Below are positions 1 through 5,045 of a stretch of DNA of 5,536 nt, in pieces. How positions within the stretch are numbered: position 1 is the first letter of the stretch; each line of letters opens with the position of its first letter. The translations under genes and the position numbers were made by a program. The notes under the pieces were generated by a model. The model saw only the letters and a program-made list of their open reading frames with translations, was not told the origin of the DNA and searched no databases. Origin of the DNA: Victivallales bacterium (GTDB lineage Bacteria; Verrucomicrobiota; Lentisphaeria; Oligosphaerales; Oligosphaeraceae); the NCBI GenBank assembly GCA_900771165.1, contig CAAGMX010000268.1, positions 1-5,536 of the forward strand. The letters are read 5' to 3'.

Positions 1-1
1 C

Positions 2-919
2 CTCCTCCTCGCCCTCCTCTGCCCCCTCTGGTGCCCCGCCGTGGAAATCAGCGAATCCGTCCTCGCCCGGGTGGGGGAGACGATTCTCACCTCCTATGAA
101 GTGCGCCTTGCCTCCGCCGCCGAGGAAGCCCTGCTTTCTCCCTCCCTCTCTGAACGGGAGCGCATGGAGGCGGTGGCCGCCATCCGCCAGGAAACCCTGG
201 AGACCATGATCCTTCAGGAACTGGTCTGGCTGGATTTCCAGAGCCTCAAGGGCAAGATCCCCGCCGAACTGGTGCAGGAGCGCATCGACAACCTGATCCT
301 GACCCAGGCCAACGCCAGCGAGGAACGCTTCCGGGACATGCTTCACGGCATGAACATGACCTACAAGGAATTCCAGGAGAAGCTGACCAAGCAGCTGGCC
401 GTGGAGATGCTCCTCTACGACCGCACCCGCCGCAATCTCTTCATCACCGATCTCCAGATCCAGGAATACTTCCAGGCCCACCGGCAGGATTTTGTCTCCG
501 CCCCTCAGTACCGGGTGCAGGCCATCCAGCTGGCGGCCCAGGAGGGCTGGGAGGAGACCTGCCGGGAGATTCAGCGCCGGCTGCAGGCAGGAGAGGATTT
601 CGGGGCGCTGGCCACCCAGTTCTCCCAGGGAGCCAATGCGGAGCAGGGAGGAGACCTGGGCTGGCTGGAAACCATGGCCCCCGGCCTCCAGAAGGTGGTG
701 GACACCCTGGCTCCCGGGGAAGTGACGGAATCCCCCCTCTCCCTGGGCAATGCCTACTACCTCATCAAACTGGTGGACCGCAAGGGAGGCAGCGCCCCCG
801 ATCTCACCCCGGAACTCCGGGAAACCATCCGCAAGATCCTGGAGGACCAGGCGGCCGCCCGGCGGCTGGAGGAATACAAGCAGACCCTGGCCACCAAATA
901 CCCGGTCCGACGGTACTGA
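2..919 (+). CDS. SurA-like periplasmic parvulin peptidyl-prolyl isomerase (5' end cut off by window)
   Basis: A chaperone/peptidyl-prolyl cis-trans isomerase of the SurA/PpiC type, expected to assist folding of outer-membrane or periplasmic proteins. The reading frame is open from base 2, and the first 13 visible residues (LLLALLCPLWCPA) are the end of a Sec signal peptide. The GTG at 41 is therefore not the start; the true start lies left of the window. Cleavage after CPA is likely, giving a mature protein beginning VEISES. Visible residues about 14-150 form a mostly helical SurA-N-like chaperone region with an opening like 'VLARVGETILTSYEV'. Residues about 168-264 form one parvulin domain with the family signature FSQG...EQGGDLGW and the closing YYLIKLVDRK. 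E. coli SurA has two parvulin domains, so this is a shorter single-domain relative; PrsA/PpiC-like naming is equally possible. The stop is TGA at 917-919. No convincing terminator follows. The family call is firm, the exact orthology is not. Confidence 0.9.
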   Translation, partial: LLLALLCPLWCPAVEISESVLARVGETILTSYEVRLASAAEEALLSPSLSERERMEAVAAIRQETLETMILQELVWLDFQSLKGKIPAELVQERIDNLILTQANASEERFRDMLHGMNMTYKEFQEKLTKQLAVEMLLYDRTRRNLFITDLQIQEYFQAHRQDFVSAPQYRVQAIQLAAQEGWEETCREIQRRLQAGEDFGALATQFSQGANAEQGGDLGWLETMAPGLQKVVDTLAPGEVTESPLSLGNAYYLIKLVDRKGGSAPDLTPELRETIRKILEDQAAARRLEEYKQTLATKYPVRRY

Positions 920-1020
920 GGAAACCCAGCCCTCCAAAGGCCGGGGCGGAGGGAAGAGCCGGCGGCGGAAAGGCGGGAAGACGGGAAGACGGAAGCTTCC
1001 CCTCCCCCTCCTCCGCGCAT

Positions 1021-1048
1021 TTGAAAAACCTGGGAAAACGGCTACATT
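1021..1048 (+). promoter_or_regulatory. sigma70-like promoter of the bS22-like gene
   Basis: TTGAAA (1021-1026) and TACATT (1043-1048) are separated by 16 nt. This predicts a start of transcription near 1055 and a leader of about 66 nt before the ATG at 1121. The leader is pyrimidine- and A/T-richer than its surroundings, and its only ribosome-binding signal is a weak GAGG at 1107-1110, 10 nt before the start. The same -10 form (TACATTA or TAAATTA) recurs before the TPR gene and the tRNA gene. The call rests on box match and spacing only. Confidence 0.6.
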
Positions 1049-1120
1049 ACGCCCCTGTCATTTTCTTCTATCATTCCTGATACAACATCACCCTTCATCA
1101 CACATTGAGGACACACCAGA

Positions 1121-1210
1121 ATGGGCTCCGTTAAGAAGCAGCGCCGCCGGAAGATTGCCAAGCACAAGAGGGACAAGATCCGCAAGGCGCTTCGCCACAA
1201 GAACAAGTAG
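1121..1210 (+). CDS. bS22/mS38-family small basic ribosomal protein (COX24/AURKAIP1 domain), 29 aa
   Basis: A 29-residue protein beginning MGSVKKQRRRKIAKHKR and ending in RHKNK. Fifteen of 29 residues are Lys or Arg, with two His and a single acidic residue (Asp18). The MGS start, the run of basic residues and the KIAKHKR core match the C-terminal domain shared by mitochondrial mS38 (AURKAIP1/Cox24) and bacterial bS22. In mycobacterial and mitochondrial ribosomes that domain is a single helix buried in small-subunit rRNA. The role here would be structural, in the 30S subunit near the decoding region; that is inferred from the family. The start is the ATG at 1121, with a weak GAGG 10 nt upstream, and the stop is TAG. 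It stands alone between its own promoter (1021-1048) and an intrinsic terminator (1338-1373), which strongly supports a real gene despite its size. Automated gene finders often skip genes this short. Confidence 0.88.
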   Translation: MGSVKKQRRRKIAKHKRDKIRKALRHKNK

Positions 1211-1225
1211 TCATGCCGGAAGCGC

Positions 1226-1322
1226 GGGCGGGATTCGTTTCCCCGGACTTCCCGGCAGGAGTTCCCGCCCCCTTCCCCCGACCCTCTCTTCCCGGGCGCA
1301 ATGCCGGAGCCTCCTCTCCGGC
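1226..1322 (+). other. GC-rich structured 3' UTR of the bS22-like mRNA
   Basis: Two potential RNA hairpins lie between the bS22-like stop codon and its terminator. The first pairs GGGCGGGA (1226-1233) with TCCCGCCC (1263-1270) and encloses a small inner CCGG/CCGG stem (1243-1246 with 1252-1255). The second pairs GCCGGAG (1303-1309) with CTCCGGC (1316-1322) around a 6-nt loop. The octamer ATGCCGGA occurs at both 1213-1220 and 1301-1308. The non-coding 3' part is longer than the gene itself. It could be mRNA-stabilising structure, a 3'-derived small RNA, or simply GC-rich spacer; I cannot decide from the sequence. Confidence 0.35.
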
Positions 1323-1337
1323 TTCCACGCTCCGTCC

Positions 1338-1373
1338 ACGCCGCTGGATTCCCTTCCAGCGGCGTTTTCTTTT
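1338..1373 (+). terminator. intrinsic terminator after the bS22-like gene
   Basis: A perfect 10-bp stem pairs ACGCCGCTGG (1338-1347) with CCAGCGGCGT (1356-1365) around the 8-nt loop ATTCCCTT. It is followed by the T-rich tail TTTTCTTTT (1365-1373). This is a textbook rho-independent terminator. It separates the bS22-like unit from the TPR-tmk-holB unit downstream. Confidence 0.92.
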
Positions 1374-1390
1374 CCCCCCGCCACATCTCT

Positions 1391-1408
1391 CTTTTCCCTG
1401 GGGAAAAG
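1391..1408. promoter_or_regulatory. perfect dyad, candidate operator of the TPR-tmk-holB promoter
   Basis: CTTTTCCC-TG-GGGAAAAG is an 18-bp perfect inverted repeat with 8-bp arms and a 2-bp centre. Its centre lies at about -42.5 relative to the start of transcription predicted from the downstream -10 box, and no TTG-type -35 is present. A class II activator site normally overlaps the -35 region in this way. A repressor site, or a chance dyad in a low-complexity stretch, is also possible. No binding protein is encoded in the window. Confidence 0.4.
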
Positions 1409-1429
1409 CACTGCCCGGGGAAGGCGGAC

Positions 1430-1435
1430 TACATT
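1430..1435 (+). promoter_or_regulatory. -10 box of the TPR-tmk-holB unit, predicting a leaderless mRNA
   Basis: TACATT (1430-1435), followed by A, matches the -10 boxes of the bS22-like and tRNA-Ser genes. Placing its last base at -7 puts +1 at 1442, exactly the A of the TPR start codon, so the transcript would have no 5' leader. This agrees with the absence of any Shine-Dalgarno sequence before 1442. No acceptable -35 is visible at 16-18 nt spacing, where the sequence reads GCACTG, AGCACT or AAGCAC. Confidence 0.5.
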
Positions 1436-1441
1436 AGCCCC

Positions 1442-3121
1442 ATGCCTTTTCCTCTCCCCCATCTGCTCCTGCTGCTGGCCCTGCTCCTCCTGCCTATGGA
1501 GGCCCGGAGCGTCCCGGCAGAACTCCACTCTCCCCTGCCTCCCCTTCCGGAGACACTGCAGAAGGAGAAGGATCTCCTGATGGACTACGCCTCCGTGGCC
1601 CTCCGGGAGATTCTTCCCCCCGGGGAGCCTTCGGAGAGCGAGAAGGACGGGGAGATCCTCATGGGGATACTGCGCCGCCACCCCCAGGCGGTTTCCGCCC
1701 TGCGTCGCCTGGTGCGGCTTCGCTGGGAGCGCCAGGAGGAGAGCCTCCTTCTTCAGGAGCTGCGGGAACTGAACCAGGGGGAGAATCCTCCCTGGGAAGC
1801 CCGATACGCCCTCTGGGATCTGCTCTTCTTCTTCCAGGACCCGGAGGCCGCCCCGTTCCTGGAGACCATGAAAAAAGAGGCTCCCCTGGATCCCCAGGTC
1901 CTGCGGCGGGCCATTTTCTTCTACCATGAGACGGGACAGGAGAAGGCGCGGGACCAGGCCATCCAGCAGGCCCGGAACCTCCCGGAATGCGGCCAGGATC
2001 TGCCCCTCCACTGTCTTCTGCTGCGGATTGCCGGCCAGATCCGGGACTCCGCCCTGGCCGAGGAAACGGCCCGGCGTATCGCCGAAAACCAGGATTTCCT
2101 GAACGCCGACTTCTTTGAGGAGGAATACCAGGAGGCCTGGGACATACTCTGGGAGGCCAGGATGTTCGTTCCCCTGGCCCTCCTCCTTCAACCCATGCTC
2201 CCCCTCTTCTGGGAGACCAGCGGCACCGAAGCTCCCTCGGACCTGTGTCAGCTGCTCTGCTTTATCGCCCTGAAGGCCCAGGACTACACCGGACTCGAGA
2301 AGATCCTCCAGTTCCTCGAGAAACAGATGTCCCCCTCCCAGTGGCATGCCCTTCTCCCGGATGTGCTGGATGTCTTCCGGCAAGTGGAGGAGGAGGATTT
2401 TCAGCCCCGCCGGGAAATTCCGCCCCAGCCCTTCCTGAAGCTGCAGGCGGATCTCCTGGAACGCTATGTGGATTCCCTGCCGCTGCTCCGGCGCAAGGAC
2501 GACCTCCTGCGCCTCCTGGCAAGGCTCGCCCTCGGCCTGGACGATCCCCCGCGCCTCATCCGGGCCCTCTGCCAGCTTCCCAACCCCAATTTCCAGGACA
2601 GCCTTCTCCTCCTGGAGGCCCTCTTCGCCCACGGGGATCTGGATGCGGCACGCCGGGAAATGCGGAACATCCAACAGCGTTTCCCCGGAACCCTCAAGGC
2701 GGACTTCTATCTTCAGCAGGCCTATCTGGAGGAGATGGCCGGAGAGCTGGAGGCCGCCATCCAGGCCATCCAGAAGGTCATGACCCTGACCCCGGACGAC
2801 CCCGAGGCCGCCAACTTCCTCGGCTATCTCTACGCCGACCACAACATCCATCTGGATCAGGCAGAACCCCTCATCCAGAAGGCCCTGGCCGCCGATCCCC
2901 AGAATCCCGCCTACCTGGATTCCCTGGCCTGGCTCCGATTCCGCCAGGGACGCACGGAGGAAGCCCTGGCCCTGATGGCCCAGGCCCTCCATGCCTTCTC
3001 CCAGAGTCAAGCCCAGGCCCCCTTGACCAGCGAGATGAGCCAGGAGCTTCTGGCGCATCTCCGGGAAATCCTGCAGGCCCTAGGGGCCGCCCAGCTGGCC
3101 CGCTACCTCTCCTTCCCCTGA
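1442..3121 (+). CDS. exported TPR-repeat protein, function unknown
   Basis: A 559-residue mostly helical protein. It opens with MPFPLP and a leucine-rich hydrophobic stretch to about residue 18, followed by MEARSVPA, a plausible Sec signal with cleavage after VPA or MEA. The n-region lacks Lys and Arg, which is unusual. The middle (about 40-400) is charged helical sequence rich in Leu/Glu/Arg, with degenerate repeat-like hairpins. Residues about 418-517 hold clear tetratricopeptide repeats, including the motif NFLGYLYADHNIHLDQAE (458 onward) and PAYLDSLAWLRFRQGRTEEAL (from 489). This pairing is common in envelope-located bacterial TPR proteins and suggests a protein-protein scaffold, but no specific partner can be named. 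The start at 1442 is preferred over the ATG at 1301 because the latter would place coding sequence across the terminator at 1338-1373. There is no Shine-Dalgarno. tmk starts 20 nt after the TGA, so it is likely the first gene of a TPR-tmk-holB operon. Confidence 0.85.
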   Translation: MPFPLPHLLLLLALLLLPMEARSVPAELHSPLPPLPETLQKEKDLLMDYASVALREILPPGEPSESEKDGEILMGILRRHPQAVSALRRLVRLRWERQEESLLLQELRELNQGENPPWEARYALWDLLFFFQDPEAAPFLETMKKEAPLDPQVLRRAIFFYHETGQEKARDQAIQQARNLPECGQDLPLHCLLLRIAGQIRDSALAEETARRIAENQDFLNADFFEEEYQEAWDILWEARMFVPLALLLQPMLPLFWETSGTEAPSDLCQLLCFIALKAQDYTGLEKILQFLEKQMSPSQWHALLPDVLDVFRQVEEEDFQPRREIPPQPFLKLQADLLERYVDSLPLLRRKDDLLRLLARLALGLDDPPRLIRALCQLPNPNFQDSLLLLEALFAHGDLDAARREMRNIQQRFPGTLKADFYLQQAYLEEMAGELEAAIQAIQKVMTLTPDDPEAANFLGYLYADHNIHLDQAEPLIQKALAADPQNPAYLDSLAWLRFRQGRTEEALALMAQALHAFSQSQAQAPLTSEMSQELLAHLREILQALGAAQLARYLSFP

Positions 3122-3141
3122 AGCCCTACCCTTTCCCCCCC

Positions 3142-3783
3142 ATGCCCCCCAATCTGTTCATCACCTTCGAAGGCGCCGACAAGGCAGGAAAATCCACCCA
3201 GATCCTCCGGCTGGAGGAACGGCTCCTGGCCGCCGGCAAGTCTGTGCTGCGCACCCGGGAGCCGGGGGGCACGCCCCTGGGCGAGGAACTCCGTAGCCTG
3301 GTCATGGTTTGCCGGCAGGAAAAGCTGGCCAACGAGACGGAACTCCTCCTCTTCGCCGCCAGCCGGGCCCAGCTCCTCCGGGAAACCATCTGGCCCGCCC
3401 TCCAACAGGGCAAAACCGTCCTCTGCGACCGCTTCGCCGACTCCACCACCGCCTACCAGGGCTTCGCCCGGGGCATGGACCGGACTTTCCTGGAAACCCT
3501 CCATCAGTTCACTGTGGGGGGACGCTGGCCCGATCTCACCTTCCTCCTGGATCTCCCCGTGGAGGAGAGTTTCCGGCGGCTCCACCGGGTGCTTCAGGAA
3601 ACCCACGGGGAAAACGACCGCTTTGAGGAGGAGGGGCGGCTGTTCCATCAGCGGGTGCGGGAGGGCTTCCTGGCGGTGGCCCAGGCGAATCCCCGGCGTG
3701 TCGTGGTGCTGGACGCCACCCGTCCCCCGGAGGATCTGGCCCAGGAGATTTGGGAGACCGTCCAGAGGAGGATGGCGCTATGA
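3142..3783 (+). CDS. tmk: thymidylate kinase (dTMP kinase)
   Basis: A cytoplasmic kinase that phosphorylates dTMP to dTDP with ATP, required for dTTP supply. The 213-residue length is typical. Visible motifs in order are the P-loop FEGADKAGKSTQ (9-20), the dTMP-binding REPGGTPLGEELR (39 onward), the DRF-DSTTAYQG motif (96-107; family usually DRY-DSSxAYQG), and a LID-type segment with Arg145, Arg146, Arg149 and NDRFEEEG (158-165). P-loop position 14 is Lys, where human- and yeast-type enzymes carry Arg and E. coli-type enzymes usually carry Gly. The ATG at 3142 is the only reasonable start. It is flanked by C-runs (3135-3141 and 3145-3150) and has no Shine-Dalgarno, so initiation may depend on translation arriving from the TPR gene 20 nt upstream. 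The stop overlaps the holB start as ATGA. Confidence 0.96.
   Translation: MPPNLFITFEGADKAGKSTQILRLEERLLAAGKSVLRTREPGGTPLGEELRSLVMVCRQEKLANETELLLFAASRAQLLRETIWPALQQGKTVLCDRFADSTTAYQGFARGMDRTFLETLHQFTVGGRWPDLTFLLDLPVEESFRRLHRVLQETHGENDRFEEEGRLFHQRVREGFLAVAQANPRRVVVLDATRPPEDLAQEIWETVQRRMAL
3764..3772 (+). promoter_or_regulatory. strong ribosome binding site of holB
   Basis: AGAGGAGGA lies inside the 3' end of tmk. Its AGGAGG core (3766-3771) sits 8 nt before the ATG at 3780. This fixes the holB start there rather than at the in-frame ATG at 3750. It is the only strong Shine-Dalgarno sequence seen in front of a gene in this window. Confidence 0.85.
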
Positions 3784-4826
3784 CCCACTCCGCCACCACC
3801 TCGGAGGAGTGGAAGCGCCTCTTTCCCAAGCAGGCGGCGGCCCTGGAGGCCGCCAATGCCCATCACCGCAGGGGACAGGCCTACCTCCTGACTGGCACCG
3901 ACCTGGATTCCCTGCTGATCTTCGCCCGGGGATGGGCAATGACCGCCGCCTGCCAAACCCCTACCCCCCAGGGCGCCGCCTGCGGACACTGCCGCAACTG
4001 CCAGCTCTTCCAGAACAACGCCTATAGCGAATTCTTCACCCTCGCCCCGGAATCCAAAATCTCCAACATCAGGGTGGAGAAGATCCGGGAATTCAACCAG
4101 GACATGGCCCTCTCTACCCCGGAAGGCATGGTGAAATTCGGCATGGTCATCCAGGCGGAGGCCATGATGGCCGAAGCCGCCAACGCCTTCCTGAAAACCC
4201 TGGAGGAACCCTCCCCCCAGGTCATGTTCCTCCTGCTCACCACCCAGCCCCAACGGCTGCTGCCCACCATCCGCTCCCGTTGCCAGACCCTCCTCCTCCC
4301 CTCCAACCAGCGAAACTACCAGCAGCTGGTTCCCCGGGATTTCCTGGAAATCCTGGGACGCCTCCACCGGGGCGCCGGAGCGAAAATCGCCCTGAATGCC
4401 TCACGGGACATGCTCCAGCTCTTCACGAAGCTGAAGGAGCAGGCGGCGGAAAATACCAAGGGAGGCTTCGATCCGGAGCTGGAGGAGCAGGCCAAAAAAG
4501 AAAAATCCCTCCGGGAAAAATTGAAGACCCTCCAGGAAGCCAGGGAAGCCACCGAATACGCCAGACTGCGGGGCAACTATCTGGAAACCCTCCAAAGCTG
4601 GTTCTACCAACGCTTTCTCATGGCCTCGGGCATTCCCCGGGAACGCCTCCCCCAACAGGAATTCCTTCCCTTCCTGCCCTCCGATGCCCCGGCACCCTCT
4701 CTCCTGGAAGCCCAGGAAGACCTGAAAATGGTGGAACAACTCCGCAGAGCCCTCCAGGCAAAAATCCCGGAAGATCTCTGCCTGGACGCCTTTGCCCTCC
4801 CCCTCTGCGAAATCCCTCCCCGATGA
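3780..4826 (+). CDS. holB: DNA polymerase III subunit delta-prime (clamp loader)
   Basis: A 348-residue clamp-loader subunit that works with tau/gamma and delta to load the sliding clamp on DNA. Residues 35-46 (YLLTGTDLDSLL) occupy the P-loop position but lack GKT, as expected for the non-ATPase delta-prime. A zinc module follows: Cys58, Cys68, Cys71 and Cys74 (Cx9CxxCxxC), with CGHCRNCQLFQ very close to the E. coli sequence, then FFTLAPES. AFLKTLEEPS (Lys139-Pro144) and the arginine-finger SRC motif (166-168) are intact. Residues about 217-273 form a highly charged, coiled-coil-prone helix (KEQAAEN...EEQAKKEKSLREKLKTLQEAREA) that precedes the helical C-terminal collar domain. The E. coli protein has a similar overall length. 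The start at 3780 is supported by the strong Shine-Dalgarno and the 4-bp ATGA overlap with tmk, implying translational coupling. No terminator is visible after the TGA at 4824-4826. Confidence 0.95.
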   Translation: MTHSATTSEEWKRLFPKQAAALEAANAHHRRGQAYLLTGTDLDSLLIFARGWAMTAACQTPTPQGAACGHCRNCQLFQNNAYSEFFTLAPESKISNIRVEKIREFNQDMALSTPEGMVKFGMVIQAEAMMAEAANAFLKTLEEPSPQVMFLLLTTQPQRLLPTIRSRCQTLLLPSNQRNYQQLVPRDFLEILGRLHRGAGAKIALNASRDMLQLFTKLKEQAAENTKGGFDPELEEQAKKEKSLREKLKTLQEAREATEYARLRGNYLETLQSWFYQRFLMASGIPRERLPQQEFLPFLPSDAPAPSLLEAQEDLKMVEQLRRALQAKIPEDLCLDAFALPLCEIPPR

Positions 4827-4847
4827 CCCAATGCCCTGCGGCGCCAG

Positions 4848-4875
4848 TTGCGGTTTTCTCCCAGGGAACTAAATT
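4848..4875 (+). promoter_or_regulatory. sigma70-like promoter of the tRNA-Ser gene
   Basis: TTGCGG (4848-4853) and TAAATT (4870-4875) have a 16-nt spacer, the same spacing as the bS22-like promoter. Transcription would start near 4882, about 10 nt before the mature tRNA 5' end. The stretch CTAAATTATGCGCCT resembles CTACATTACGCCCCT at the bS22-like promoter. Confidence 0.6.
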
Positions 4876-4891
4876 ATGCGCCTCATCACAC

Positions 4892-4981
4892 GGAGAGATG
4901 CCGGAGTGGCCGAACGGGGCGGTCTCGAAAACCGCTAGCCTGGTAACAGGCTCGGGGGTTCAAATCCCTCTCTCTCCGCCA
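4892..4981 (+). tRNA. tRNA-Ser, anticodon CGA (reads UCG), CCA encoded
   Basis: A 90-nt class II tRNA. The 7-bp acceptor stem pairs GGAGAGA (4892-4898) with TCTCTCC (4971-4977), followed by discriminator G and an encoded CCA (4979-4981). The anticodon stem GCGGT/ACCGC (4919-4923 with 4931-4935) encloses the loop CTCGAAA with anticodon CGA at 4926-4928. A long variable arm (AGCCTG/CAGGCT around GTAA) is diagnostic of tRNA-Ser. The T-arm has loop TTCAAAT and one G-T wobble in its stem. The T5 run at 4990-4994 just after the gene may help end transcription. The next gene is convergent. Confidence 0.97.
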
Positions 4982-4986
4982 GTTAT

Positions 4987-5045
4987 GACTTTTTATTGAA
5001 GGTTCTGACTTGGCATTTTGTCCCCGTTTTTGAAAGGAAAAAGTC
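4987..5045. repeat. 8-bp inverted repeat between tRNA-Ser and the convergent gene
   Basis: GACTTTTT (4987-4994) is matched by its exact reverse complement AAAAAGTC (5038-5045). The arms are 43 nt apart and bracket the whole A/T-rich gap between the tRNA 3' end and the convergent stop codon; the last base of the right arm is also the last base of that stop. It may be a loose bidirectional terminator or a remnant at an insertion junction. The T-runs make chance occurrence quite possible. Confidence 0.3.

Noticed and set aside
2..40. Lipoprotein signal in the SurA-like protein (two Cys in the signal region)
   Set aside because: The residues before each Cys (ALLC, PLWC) do not fit a lipobox with a small residue at -1; ordinary cleavage after CPA fits better.
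1301..1441. In-frame upstream extension of the TPR gene from the ATG at 1301
   Set aside because: It would encode a non-signal leader through a strong terminator hairpin (1338-1373) and through the -10 box. The start at 1442 begins directly with a signal peptide.
750..1580. 276-codon + strand frame covering the SurA end, bS22-like gene and TPR start
   Set aside because: Arg/Ser/Pro-rich shadow crossing three real genes and a terminator.
1211..3058. 615-codon open frame on the - strand opposite the TPR gene
   Set aside because: It mirrors the TPR gene in GC-rich sequence, lacks any recognisable domain, has Gly/Leu/Glu-rich low-complexity content, and crosses the terminator and promoter. It is an antisense shadow.
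2245..3141. Long Pro/Gly-rich N-terminal extension of the tmk frame
   Set aside because: It overlaps the TPR gene in another frame and has the composition of a shadow. tmk homologues begin at the residues just before the P-loop.
3750..3779. Upstream ATG for holB at 3750
   Set aside because: The ATG at 3780 has an AGGAGG at ideal distance and the ATGA coupling with tmk; the 3750 start would include that Shine-Dalgarno as coding sequence.
4280..4999. + strand frame running from holB through the tRNA gene
   Set aside because: Pro/Gly-rich shadow of holB continuing through a certain tRNA gene.
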